Assembly (NCBI RefSeq): GCF_011753055.1
Contig: NZ_VWWJ01000044.1
Location: 1 to 40,690, forward strand
Length of the DNA: 40,690 nt
Origin: Burkholderia sp. Ax-1719
GTDB lineage: Bacteria; Pseudomonadota; Gammaproteobacteria; Burkholderiales; Burkholderiaceae
Direction of reading: 5' to 3'
Below are positions 18,668 through 26,189 of the stretch, one piece after another; position 1 is the stretch's first letter; every line of letters begins with the position of its first letter. The position numbers and the translations under genes are program-made. Under the pieces are notes generated by a model. That model saw only the letters and a program-made list of their open reading frames with translations, searched no databases and was not told where the DNA came from.

Positions 18668-19077
18668 GGTGGCTCCTCCTGAGCACGGGCTGGGGTGTGG
18701 CGGCGCGCAGGGGCATCCGCTGTCTCTGGTTTTTCTTGACGTTCTATCTGATAGAACATCGTTCTATAATTCTCACGCTGATAGTAACGCGAGCAGATCC
18801 GGCAACCGACCAGGGCTTTCACCGAGCGTCGCGGCGAAGATCGTTGCTGCGCGCGCCGCAAGGAAAACCGGGCGGCCCACATGAACGCATTCATGCGGCG
18901 CAGCGGCAAGGACGCTGCTAAGCTCGCAGTTACGAAGTGCGCGTGATCACCGCGTTATCTTTCTGAAGCGTCGCGCGCAACGCCGGCCGTCACCACCGCT
19001 CGTGGGCAAAGTGCAGGGCAGTGGCATCAACCGAGGATCGACGGTCGGACCAGGCGAACTTTCAGTCAGGAGACGTC
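18668..19077. other. Divergent intergenic region, MFS gene / lipoprotein gene
   Basis: About 410 bases without a supportable gene. The left part contains the triple half-site operator and, on the plus strand, a perfect TATAAT at 18765-18770; TTGACG at 18736-18741 is too far from it (23 bases) for a standard promoter. A plus-strand start there would give the lipoprotein gene a leader of about 300 bases. Confidence 0.45.
18741..18767. promoter_or_regulatory. Operator with three alternating 7-bp half-sites
   Basis: GTTCTAT (18741-18747), ATAGAAC (18751-18757) and GTTCTAT (18761-18767) follow each other with 3-base spacers, so the centres are exactly 10 bp apart. Two overlapping perfect palindromes result. 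This three-repeat layout is known for IclR-family activators such as PcaU and PobR. It lies 74 bases before the MFS gene start. No IclR-type gene is in the window. Confidence 0.7.
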
Positions 19078-19986
19078 GTGAACAAAAAAGTCTTCCCTGG
19101 AATCACCGCGCGCACGTTGCCGGGAATCGTCGGCGCGAAGCTCGTTCTCTCGCTATCCACGGCGCTGTTTGGCGCGCTGGTACTCGCGGGCTGCGCGCAT
19201 CAGGAAACGTCCCACGAACATGTGCCGGCGCAATCGAACGTGCCGTCGCCGCTCAACGACCTCGGCACGGATGCCGCGAATGGCAACGGCGGCGCGTCGA
19301 GCGCAATCGATGCGCACGCAACCGATGCGCTCGACGCGATGGGCGAATATCTGCGCACGCTACGCGCATTCGAAGTCGACGCCGATACCGCCACCGACGT
19401 CGTGCTCGATAACGGCCAGAATGCGGCGCTGCTGCGCCATACCGTGCTCAAGGTGAAGCGGCCCAACCGTCTGCGCGCCGATATCACCGGCAACGGCAAT
19501 GTGCGCGGCATCGTGTACGACGGCCGCCGCTTCACGATCTACAACCAGCAGAAGGGCTTCTACGCGCGGCACGACGCGCCGCCGACGCTCGACGGCCTGG
19601 TCCACGATCTCGCCGATAACTGGCACATCGAAACGCCACTTGCCGATCTGTTCTATTGGGGCAACGGCAAACCGGACGATCAGGCGATCAGCGCGGCGCA
19701 GATCATCGGCGTGGAGAAGGTGGATACGCGCAGCTGCACGCACTACGCATATCGTCAAAGCGGCGCGGACTGGGAACTGTGGATCGAGACGGGACGCCGC
19801 CCGCTGCCGTGCAAGATGATCATCACGGATACGAGCCAGACCTCGCGGCCGCGCCACGAAGTCACGTATCACTGGAAACTCAACCCGGTGTTTGCGCCTT
19901 CGACGTTTGTGTTCCGTGCACGCGCCGGCGCCCGGCAAATCGAATTGAAACCCGCGGATCGTTCGCCTTATGAGGAGGCCGAATGA
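19078..19986 (+). CDS. DUF2092-type lipoprotein
   Basis: The 302-residue protein has a long lipoprotein signal (hydrophobic LVLSLSTALFGALVLAGC, lipobox LAGC) preceded by a basic N-terminus. The mature part (from ATDALDAMGEYLRTLRAFEV through the end) fits the DUF2092 family of predicted periplasmic proteins, related in fold to LolA/LppX-type lipid-binding beta-structures; that relation is from family knowledge. I chose GTG 19078 since CAGGAG precedes it and it gives a proper signal; GTG 19021 would add 19 polar residues. Its stop overlaps the next gene, pointing to a two-gene operon. Function unknown. Confidence 0.8.
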   Translation: MNKKVFPGITARTLPGIVGAKLVLSLSTALFGALVLAGCAHQETSHEHVPAQSNVPSPLNDLGTDAANGNGGASSAIDAHATDALDAMGEYLRTLRAFEVDADTATDVVLDNGQNAALLRHTVLKVKRPNRLRADITGNGNVRGIVYDGRRFTIYNQQKGFYARHDAPPTLDGLVHDLADNWHIETPLADLFYWGNGKPDDQAISAAQIIGVEKVDTRSCTHYAYRQSGADWELWIETGRRPLPCKMIITDTSQTSRPRHEVTYHWKLNPVFAPSTFVFRARAGARQIELKPADRSPYEEAE

Positions 19987-20558
19987 TGGACGGTATATCT
20001 GCGCAGAGGATGATCGCTGCGGCGCTCGCGGTGTCGGTGACGCTGGCCTCGGCTGAGGCTTACGCGTTTCGCGGCATGGCGCGTACGAGCATCCATCCGA
20101 TGGGTGGGAATTTCAGCGGCGGCCAGGGGGTGACGCGGCCGGGTTTCAATGGCGGCGGCGAGCAGCACCCTGTCCCGCAGCCAGCGCCGCAGCCGCATCC
20201 TCCGGGACCCAATCCGCCGAATCCGAATCCGAATCCTCAACCGCATCCGCCGGGGCCTGGCCCGCAACCGCAGCCTCCGGGACCACCACCCGGTCCCGGC
20301 CCGGGCCCGCATCCGCCAGGACCGCCGCCGCCTCCGCCTGGCTACTGGGGCGGCGGCTGGTACGTCGATCCGGTGGCTGCGGCCGTGACCGTCGGTGTGA
20401 CGGCTGCCGTGGTCGGATCGATGGTCGCGACGCTGCCGCCTGCGTGCGCGACAGTCATCGTCGGCGGCGTGACGTATGAGCAGTGCGGCGGGACGTGGTA
20501 TCAGCCGCAGTATGTCGGCGCGCAGGTGCAGTACGTGGTCGTGACCGCACCGCGATAA
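19983..20558 (+). CDS. Secreted proline-rich protein
   Basis: The 191-residue protein starts with a signal peptide (IAAALAVSVTLASAEAYA). Residues about 56-120 are almost only Pro, Gly, Asn, His and Gln in PxPxP-like repeats (PNPPNPNPNPQPHPPGPGP). A hydrophobic Gly/Ala/Val span (AAAVTVGVTAAVVGSMVA) and a C-terminal GVTYEQCGGTWYQPQY motif follow; that motif recurs in small beta-proteobacterial envelope proteins of unknown role. The start overlaps the stop of the lipoprotein gene (ATGATG), so the two are coupled. It converges with the next gene, 17 bases away. Confidence 0.75.
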   Translation: MMDGISAQRMIAAALAVSVTLASAEAYAFRGMARTSIHPMGGNFSGGQGVTRPGFNGGGEQHPVPQPAPQPHPPGPNPPNPNPNPQPHPPGPGPQPQPPGPPPGPGPGPHPPGPPPPPPGYWGGGWYVDPVAAAVTVGVTAAVVGSMVATLPPACATVIVGGVTYEQCGGTWYQPQYVGAQVQYVVVTAPR

Positions 20559-20575
20559 GCCGCAACAGCGGGCGT

Positions 20576-21412
20576 TCAGGGTTGGCGGGCGTCCGCTGGT
20601 GCGCCCGCCAGAGCCCACTGCACGGCGGCGTCGAACATCGCCTGGCCATCGGCGCTCAGATGCTCAAAGCTGCGGTTGCCGAGGAACACGGCGACACGAC
20701 GCGCCGGCGCGATGAAGTCGTAATCCATCGTCGCGCCTTTCTCATAGCCGAACAGCACGGCGTGCTCCGGCTCACCGGGAATCGTCGCAACGACGGTCGC
20801 ACCCGGCGCCGGGCGGCCCCAGCCCATTTCGCCATCGCGCGGATAGACCCAGCGCTTGCCCGCGGCCACGCCGCCCGCGAGCGGGCTTGGCGCATTCACG
20901 ACATTGACGTAGTGCTCCTTGTCCAGCTCGCCGAAATCCACACCCTTGCGCTGGCCCGTGAAACGCAGCGAATCGAACAGATCCGCCTCCCAGGTCAGCA
21001 AGGGCAGGCCGATATCGCGATACGCCGTGCCGACCATGTCGCGCGCGCTGACCACCGACGAAATGACAACCAGTTGCGCGCCGCGCGCATCGGCGACTGG
21101 CGCGGACTGATCGACCATCGTGACTGCGTAGCCGAGTGACTCCAGATGGGCGCGCACCTTGTCGTCTTCGGCGCGGTCGGCGTGGGCGAGACGCGTGACA
21201 TACCAGACGAGCGGCCTGGCGGCTTTAACGTGAGGCTGATCGACGGTGGAGGGCGTTGCATCGCTGCTTGCCGCCAGCGCGCTGGCTGGCGCAAGCGTCG
21301 ACATGGACAGCGCGAGAAACGCGGCGGACAGCGTCAGACGCCGCAAGGACGCAGTGGCCAGGAAGCGGGAAAAAACGTGTATCGGAGTGAGAATCGTTGT
21401 GCTGGCAGGCAT
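20576..21412 (-). CDS. Exported protein with flavodoxin/GATase-like domain, function unknown
   Basis: The 278-residue protein has a Sec signal (FLALSMSTLAPASALAAS). The mature part begins RPLVWYVTRLAH and shows an alternating alpha/beta pattern: LESLGYAVTMVDQ, AQLVVISSVVSA, LPLLTWEADLFD, then VVATIPGEPEHAVLFGYEKG and RRVAVFLGNRSFEHLSADG. This resembles a domain found in many secreted bacterial proteins that I know only as uncharacterised, class I glutamine-amidotransferase-like; no catalytic Cys is apparent. ATG 21412 gives the best signal peptide; the frame is open to 21565 but that passes through the Fur-box region. It is divergent from a Fur-family gene, so metal control is likely. Confidence 0.75.
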   Translation of the reverse strand: MPASTTILTPIHVFSRFLATASLRRLTLSAAFLALSMSTLAPASALAASSDATPSTVDQPHVKAARPLVWYVTRLAHADRAEDDKVRAHLESLGYAVTMVDQSAPVADARGAQLVVISSVVSARDMVGTAYRDIGLPLLTWEADLFDSLRFTGQRKGVDFGELDKEHYVNVVNAPSPLAGGVAAGKRWVYPRDGEMGWGRPAPGATVVATIPGEPEHAVLFGYEKGATMDYDFIAPARRVAVFLGNRSFEHLSADGQAMFDAAVQWALAGAPADARQP

Positions 21413-21462
21413 TGGGCTGGACGACGTTCGGAGATCGATGGAAGATGATTCGACGGATTTTC

Positions 21463-21481
21463 GCAAATGCGAATCATTTAC
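21463..21481. promoter_or_regulatory. Fur-box-like site
   Basis: The 19 bases GCAAATGCGAATCATTTAC match the classical Fur box (GATAATGATAATCATTATC) at 13 of 19 positions, including the AATCATT core. It lies 51 bases before the exported-protein gene and 141 bases before the Fur-family gene, in the divergent region between them. Confidence 0.6.
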
Positions 21482-21621
21482 ATTTATGCGTATGCTAATC
21501 GCAAGGAAATCTGGCGTAAAGGTTCGGAGCGGCCAAATCGCAGCGTGACGCGGGGACTTAAGCAAGCCTTAAGCAAGCGCCGACGAGACTGTCGTCTAAG
21601 TCCGAAACTGTATCCGAAGTA

Positions 21622-22095
21622 ATGAGAGCGATTTACGCCGATCTGAAACGAGCCCGCATGCGTCCGACGTCGAGCCGCGTCGCCGTGCTGCAGCTTTTTC
21701 ACGAATTCCCGACCGAACATATGACCGCCGATCAGGTGTTCCGGCGCGTGCCGCCGGACACCGAGCAATGCAGCCTGGCGAGCGTATATCGCGCGCTGGC
21801 GCAGCTGCTGGAGGCCGGGCTGATCACGAATGCGTGGATCGGCGAGCAGCGGGTCGTTTATGAACTCAATCGCGGCACGCGCCATTCGCATCTGGTCTGC
21901 AACGACTGCGGCGCGATCCGCGACATCGACGACAGCGAACTCGAAACGCAGCACGCGGCCATCGCGGCGGCGCGCGAGTTCAGCTATACGAGTGCGAGTC
22001 TGGTGATTTTCGGGCGCTGCTCGCAATGCGAGGCGGCGCTGGAGGCCGGTGGACGGCGCGCTCTGTTGCGCACCGCGGTCCAGCGCGTGGAATAA
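21622..22095 (+). CDS. Fur-family metal-responsive regulator
   Basis: The 157-residue protein has the Fur fold: winged helix with RMRPTSSRVAVLQLF and SLASVYRALAQLLEAG, then the dimer/metal domain with the HSHLVCNDCGAI motif and a second CSQC pair near the end, so both Cys-X2-Cys structural-zinc pairs are present. The usual HHHDH-type site is reduced to RHSHLVC. It is likely a paralogue of the housekeeping Fur (Fur, Zur or PerR type cannot be settled). The Fur-box-like site upstream suggests autoregulation and control of the divergent exported protein. The ribosome-binding site is weak. Confidence 0.88.
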   Translation: MRAIYADLKRARMRPTSSRVAVLQLFHEFPTEHMTADQVFRRVPPDTEQCSLASVYRALAQLLEAGLITNAWIGEQRVVYELNRGTRHSHLVCNDCGAIRDIDDSELETQHAAIAAAREFSYTSASLVIFGRCSQCEAALEAGGRRALLRTAVQRVE

Positions 22096-22174
22096 GGCTG
22101 GTCGAGGCGAAAACGGGGTTTTGGAGGCCGTTGATGCGTGGGGCGGCTGGCCGAAGGGCTGCTTTACTCCGTCC

Positions 22175-22201
22175 AATTTATGATTTTACATAACATAAAT
22201 T
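22175..22201. repeat. AT-rich inverted repeat, possible operator
   Basis: AATTTATG (22175-22182) and CATAAATT (22194-22201) are perfect reverse complements around 11 AT-rich bases. It sits in the most AT-rich stretch of the window, just before a possible small RNA, and could be an operator or promoter element. Confidence 0.5.
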
Positions 22202-22234
22202 ATCGAAGTTTTTTTGTGACATCAAATTAATAAC

Positions 22235-22430
22235 GTCGTGCCGTCCCTCAGAAAATCCTTAACCGAAAATCAGCCTGAACCTATCCAGCGCATCGTCGCG
22301 CTCAAGCTACGATTAGTTCACACATATCGAAGCCCGAAACCCGAAACAGGAAGCTCGAAACCCGCTCTCAGGTTCCAGCTCAGCCCGATGCTGGAGCTCT
22401 TTACGTCGCGGCTGTTATTGCGACTTTTTT
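22235..22430 (+). ncRNA. Candidate small RNA with U6 terminator
   Basis: The region between the Fur-family gene and the small minus-strand gene has an AT-rich front, no protein-like frame, then three hairpins: AGCGC/GCGCT around 22288-22303, TCCAGC/GCTGGA (22374-22379, 22390-22395) and GTCGC/GCGAC (22405-22409, 22420-22424) directly followed by T6 (22425-22430). Between them are CCGAAAC-like repeats (22334-22362) that would be single-stranded. This is the layout of a trans-acting sRNA. The 5' end is a guess, and the region could equally be a leader remnant. Confidence 0.35.
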
Positions 22431-22440
22431 ATGCAGCGAT

Positions 22441-22478
22441 AAATGGACGGCAAGCGCGCAAAGCTTGCCGTCCATTTT
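22441..22478. terminator. Bidirectional terminator-like stem
   Basis: AAATGGACGGCAAGC (22441-22455) and GCTTGCCGTCCATTT (22463-22477) pair over 15 bp around a 7-base loop, with a short T-run on both sides. It probably ends the minus-strand small genes and would also stop plus-strand readthrough. Confidence 0.7.
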
Positions 22479-22529
22479 CCATAGCCTCGCCAGATCGGCG
22501 TTCAACGATCGGCGCAAAAAAAGCGCAGT

Positions 22530-22760
22530 TCAATGCGCTATGCAGAAAAACGCCTGCGCACCCTCGCCAGGCGTCAACCCGGCGATAAACAGGCCTTCGA
22601 GCCGCTGGGCCTTCGCTTCGTCCAGAATGAACGGCGGCCGCACGAAGCCGCGCGAGATCGCCTGGTCGAACCACTGACTCATCCAGGCGCGTAGTTCGGT
22701 TTCGTACACCGACAAGACCTCTTGACCATCCTGCGCTGCCTCCACTTGCTCGATTCGCAT
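22530..22760 (-). CDS. Small conserved-type protein, unknown
   Basis: A 76-residue acidic protein without signal peptide or membrane span. Ends of interest: VYETELRAWMSQWFDQAISR (predicted helix) and a C-terminal IAGLTPGEGAQAFFCIAH. AAGGAG (minus strand, 22767-22772) lies 6 bases before the ATG, which makes it a likely real gene. It follows the 83-residue gene by 57 bases and precedes a strong terminator, so the two may share a transcript. Function not recognised. Confidence 0.65.
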   Translation of the reverse strand: MRIEQVEAAQDGQEVLSVYETELRAWMSQWFDQAISRGFVRPPFILDEAKAQRLEGLFIAGLTPGEGAQAFFCIAH

Positions 22761-22817
22761 GGGTCGCTCCTTGTAAGTGTTGTTCGAATCCCTGCGACGA
22801 TGGGACCTGCGCGCCGC

Positions 22818-23069
22818 TCACGTCTCCAGGCGGTCGACACGCATGGCGGGTCTTGCACGTTCCGGTGGAAACACCCGCCATACGCGGTCGGCATGACGAA
22901 AGAAGAACAAAGCGCGCGGACCGTTGCCGTGTAGCGCGTCAATTTCGACGCATACGCTCACGATCCTGCCCAACGGGCAACGCCTCACGGTCAGGACGCG
23001 CACCGTGTGACCTTCTTTCGGGTCCAGCCATTTGCCGACTGCCGTTCGAAGCGACTGCTGCACCATCAT
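22818..23069 (-). CDS. Small basic protein, unknown
   Basis: An 83-residue protein with beta-rich pattern (HTVRVLTVRRCPLGRIVSVC, GPRALFFFRHADRVWRV). AGGAG lies 7 bases before the first of two consecutive ATG codons (23069 or 23066). A copy of the TCAGGA-N2-TCCTGA-type site lies about 107 bases upstream, between this gene and the response-regulator gene, so it may be a target of that regulator. Function not recognised. Confidence 0.65.
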   Translation of the reverse strand: MMVQQSLRTAVGKWLDPKEGHTVRVLTVRRCPLGRIVSVCVEIDALHGNGPRALFFFRHADRVWRVFPPERARPAMRVDRLET

Positions 23070-23175
23070 CCCTGATCTCCTGCCGTGCGTGCCGTTGAAA
23101 GCATCGTAGGCAAGCGGCAGGTTCCTCTCTATCGGCGGCAGCGGATAGTTCCCGCAGGAAAGTCTGGTAAAGGCG

Positions 23176-23187
23176 TCAGGATTTCCT
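23176..23187. promoter_or_regulatory. Partial copy of the TCAGGA palindrome
   Basis: TCAGGATTTCCT, continuing as TC instead of GA, matches the reverse complement of the sites at 25900 and 29751 in 12 of 14 positions. It lies between the response-regulator gene and the 83-residue gene, upstream of the latter. Confidence 0.45.
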
Positions 23188-23224
23188 TCAGCGCTTCCAC
23201 CGCATGCGCACCGTGCAGATCAGT

Positions 23225-23857
23225 CTACTCCGCAATCAGCCCATGGCGAATGGCATAACGGATGACTTCGGCATTATTGGTCAGGCCGAGCTTCTGCATC
23301 AGCCGCATCTTGTGCGTGCTGATGGTCTTGGCGCTCAACGCGCAGGCGTCGGCGATATCGTTGATGCTGCGGCCCGTAGCCAGCATCTGCAGCACCTGGA
23401 ACTCACGGTCGGACAGCACTTCGTGCGGCGGCTCGTCGCCCGCATGCTTGTCGAATACCAGCGCATCCACCAGCTTCGGGTCGATAAACCGCCCTCCTTC
23501 AGCCAGCTTGCGGATGGCGGCCAGCAACACATCCGGATCGCTGTCCTTGGTGACATAGCCCGTCGCGCCGGCGCGCAACGCGCGCGACGCCACCTGGGCT
23601 TCGTTGTGAATGCTCAGCACCAGCACGGGCAGCGTGGGCCGGTCGGCGCGCACGCGGCGGATCAGATCGACGCCGCTGATGCCCGGCATCGTCATGTCCA
23701 GCAGCAACAGATCGATTTCGCAGCTACGTAGTTTGTCGACGACTTCCGAGCCTTGCGCGGCCTCGGCCTTGACGGTCATATCGTGCGTGGTCGCGATGAT
23801 CTGCTTGAGCCCGCCACGCACGATGGCGTGGTCATCCGCGATGAGAATCCTGATCAT
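23225..23857 (-). CDS. NarL/LuxR-type response regulator
   Basis: The 210-residue protein has a complete receiver domain (acidic pair Asp8-Asp9, phospho-acceptor Asp54 in LLLLDMTMPG, Lys104 in YVTKDSD) and a C-terminal LuxR-type helix-turn-helix (LSDREFQVLQMLATGRSIND through KTISTHKMRLMQKLGL). It is a DNA-binding transcription regulator in the cytoplasm. Its ATG overlaps the stop of the upstream sensor-kinase gene (ATGA), so the two are translationally coupled. Because that kinase lacks the phospho-accepting His, the real donor is probably the membrane kinase encoded at 27395-29260. Confidence 0.94.
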   Translation of the reverse strand: MIRILIADDHAIVRGGLKQIIATTHDMTVKAEAAQGSEVVDKLRSCEIDLLLLDMTMPGISGVDLIRRVRADRPTLPVLVLSIHNEAQVASRALRAGATGYVTKDSDPDVLLAAIRKLAEGGRFIDPKLVDALVFDKHAGDEPPHEVLSDREFQVLQMLATGRSINDIADACALSAKTISTHKMRLMQKLGLTNNAEVIRYAIRHGLIAE

Positions 23858-25293
23858 GTGTGGGTCGCGCCCTCGAGCGGAATGTGGATCGATATGGTGG
23901 TGCCCTCGCCCGGCCGGCTGTCGATCTGCAGCGTGCCGTCGATCAGCTTCGCACGCTCGGTCATGCCGAGCAAACCGTAGGTGTGTTTTACGGTTTCGGC
24001 CGTCGCGGCGGAGGGATCGAAACCGCGCCCGTCGTCGTGCACGGACAAGGCGAGCGCATCATGACGCGTCGCAAGCTGCATGCGCACGCGCTGCGCGTGC
24101 GCGTGACGCGCCACGTTGTCCAGTGCGGCTTCGACGATCCGGTACAGCACCGTGGCGCGCATGTCGGACAGGTCGGGTTCATCGCCCTCGACCTGCAGCG
24201 CGCACGCAATCGCGTGACGGCGGCTGAAATCTTCCGCGAGCCATTCGAGCGCGGAAACGATGCCGAAGTTTAGCGCAGCGGGCCGCAGATGACTCGCGAC
24301 GCTGCGGACCATGCGAATCGAGCTTTCGACCAGCGCGCGCATGTCCTCAGTCTTGCTGATGGCGTCCCGATCGTCGCTCAGCCGCATGCGCAGCAGCGAG
24401 ACATCCATCTTCAGCGCGGTCAGCAATTGCCCTACTTCGTCCTGAATCTGGAACGCGCTGCGCTTGCGTTCGTCCTCGCCCGCGCAATCGAAATAACCGA
24501 GCAATTCGCGTTGCTGGTCGCGCGCGCGCACGAGGTCCTGCTCGATGCGCTTGCGCGTGGAAATATCGTAAAGACCCACGTACGCCGCCGGCACATCGTC
24601 GTACGTGGCGATGCGCGCGTTGGCCAGCGCCCAGAACTGCGTGCCGTCGCTGCGGCGCATTTCGACTTCGGCGTCGAGCAGCGTGCCTTCCGATACAAGG
24701 TGCCGGATCAGCTGCTCACGCACGGTCCTGTCGACATAAAACTCGACGATGTTCACGTGCGCGGGCGCGCGGTCGTCGATCCGCAGCAACTGGCGCAGCG
24801 GCGCGTTGGCGTAGAGCAGTTCGCCGCCCGGCATCGCGGTCACGCAAAGCGCCACGGGGCTGGATTCGTCGATCGAAGCGGTGCCATGCCGGGCCAGATG
24901 CTCGCGCCGCAGCGCGCCCAGTGCGAGTTGGGTGCGCACGCGCGCCGTCAATTCTTCGGCGCACACGGGACGCAGGAGATGATCCGCGGCGCCTGCCGCG
25001 TAGGCTGCGCGCAAGGTTTCGTGCGCGTGCGTCGCAAGGATGAGGATGACCGGGATATCGTGCGTGAGATCGTCGTTTTTAAGCCGACGGCACAGGTCGA
25101 GCGCTTCGTCCGTTGCGCTAGCGTCCAGCAGGATCAGATCGGGCAGCGACGCGCGTGCGAGCGCCAGTACCTGCGCAGCGTCGCGGGCAATCAGCAGACG
25201 CACGCCGGGTTGTGTAAGCGCTTGCGTAATCGCAGAAAAGTCAGCGGCATTGCCGCCGCCGAGCACAATCGTGCGCGGAAGTGTATGAGTCAT
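23854..25293 (-). CDS. Soluble sensor kinase with degenerate receiver and His-to-Gln phospho-site
   Basis: The 479-residue protein has no membrane span. Order: receiver-like domain (1-125; Asp57 in LILLDAS kept, but the acidic pair is replaced by Gly-Gly-Asn and the conserved Lys by Arg108), PAS domain (about 140-265), HisKA_3 dimerisation helix (about 275-345) and an HATPase_c domain (N-box EAALDNVARHA, DDGRGFD, GLLGM). In the HisKA_3 box the usual IHDELGQ reads IQDEVGQ: Gln284 (CAG, 24442-24444) replaces the phospho-accepting His. The ATP-binding part looks intact. The transmitter is paralogous to the one at 27395-29260 (shared SHLRPAALNFG). The start may be 25293 or 25350; neither has a strong ribosome-binding site. 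Confidence 0.88.
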   Translation of the reverse strand: MTHTLPRTIVLGGGNAADFSAITQALTQPGVRLLIARDAAQVLALARASLPDLILLDASATDEALDLCRRLKNDDLTHDIPVILILATHAHETLRAAYAAGAADHLLRPVCAEELTARVRTQLALGALRREHLARHGTASIDESSPVALCVTAMPGGELLYANAPLRQLLRIDDRAPAHVNIVEFYVDRTVREQLIRHLVSEGTLLDAEVEMRRSDGTQFWALANARIATYDDVPAAYVGLYDISTRKRIEQDLVRARDQQRELLGYFDCAGEDERKRSAFQIQDEVGQLLTALKMDVSLLRMRLSDDRDAISKTEDMRALVESSIRMVRSVASHLRPAALNFGIVSALEWLAEDFSRRHAIACALQVEGDEPDLSDMRATVLYRIVEAALDNVARHAHAQRVRMQLATRHDALALSVHDDGRGFDPSAATAETVKHTYGLLGMTERAKLIDGTLQIDSRPGEGTTISIHIPLEGATHT

Positions 25294-25464
25294 GCGCGTG
25301 AGTGCCCGCCATTGTGATTGCTTTCTTGTTTGCGCTCTCGTTCGCCACATTACGCCGCCGTTGCCACATCGCCCTGACTGGCAAGCCGTCGGTACAGCAT
25401 GTCCGGATGTGGCCGGCCCTGGCCCATCCGGATCGACATCCGGTCTCTGGCTTTGCCAGGCTTT

Positions 25465-25773
25465 TCAACCCGCCAACCGCAGCGCGACCGGCGGTTGCGA
25501 GCGGTCGATCACGGCATCGAGGCAGACAAACAGCGCGTCGAGCATCGACAGCGCTTCGGAATCCAGTTGATCCTCGTGATAGGCCCGCAAGTCTTTCAGC
25601 GTTTCCTGCAACCGCCGCAGCCGCTCCATGCCGGTATTGCGCAACGGCCAGCCGTGCATCAGATACGCCAGCGGCGTCAGACTGCGTGTTTCGCACCACG
25701 TATCAAAGAGGCGCAGGCAGAGCGTATCCGCCTCCTCGATCTGCGCCTTGCGATCCTGCATCGATAAAGTCAT
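25465..25773 (-). CDS. Small helical protein, unknown
   Basis: A 102-residue, probably all-helical cytoplasmic protein: CLRLFDTWCETRSLTPLAYL, then MERLRRLQETLKDLRAYHED and a hydrophobic LSMLDALFVCLDAVIDRS helix. AGAGG lies 9 bases before ATG 25773. It reads toward the degenerate kinase and response-regulator genes (171 bases away) and may be first gene of their operon. The palindrome at 25900-25913 lies 127 bases upstream of its start. Function not recognised. Confidence 0.68.
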   Translation of the reverse strand: MTLSMQDRKAQIEEADTLCLRLFDTWCETRSLTPLAYLMHGWPLRNTGMERLRRLQETLKDLRAYHEDQLDSEALSMLDALFVCLDAVIDRSQPPVALRLAG

Positions 25774-26189
25774 CGCGTGTTGCCTCTTTACTCAACTTTG
25801 CTGCTGGCCGCCGTTCATGTTGCGAAATATGGCGCTTGAGCGCGTGACAGTACAGTCGTCCCCTGCTGCAATCGGGGTAGAAGCTTCCTGAATTCCGTGT
25901 CAGGAAATCCTGAATGACAGGCTGCCGATGTTAAGGCACTCATATCAGTTCTCGATTCGCGGATTCCCCACCCTTCTTCGCGCGCTATTTCTTCCTGATT
26001 CTTACTGCAACGGATAAACCGCCGCCGTTGCGGCGTTCAGATCTATGCGCATTGTGTGCGGAATTACGGCACGGTATGCTGCGTGACTATCCGACGGCCT
26101 GGCCTGCCTCACTTGCTGAGCGCAACGCCGCTCCTGCTGCCGTCGCCACGCTTGCGGGCAACGCAAATGAACGAACCGGTTCGCCCGAA
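25774..26189. other. Divergent control region of the sensor island
   Basis: About 415 bases between the minus-strand small-protein gene and the plus-strand binding-protein gene. It contains the TCAGGA/TCCTGA half-site cluster (25885-25913), listed separately. A frame continuous with the binding protein runs through the right part (from 26028) but encodes no signal-like sequence. Confidence 0.5.
25885..25913. promoter_or_regulatory. Cluster of three TCAGGA half-sites
   Basis: TCAGGAAATCCTGA (25900-25913) is an inverted repeat of TCAGGA with a 2-base centre. An extra inverted half-site TTCCTGA (25885-25891) precedes it, forming a second palindrome with TCAGGAA at 25900-25906. An identical 14-mer occurs at 29751-29764. 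Such short inverted repeats suit NarL-type regulators. Confidence 0.6.

Noticed and set aside
18736..18770. TTGACG/TATAAT pair as a plus-strand promoter
   Set aside because: The spacer would be 23 bases, too long for a normal sigma-70 promoter, although the TATAAT itself is perfect.
22183..22210. Zur box in the AT-rich region after the Fur-family gene
   Set aside because: Only short fragments (TAACAT) agree with known Zur sites; the match is too weak.
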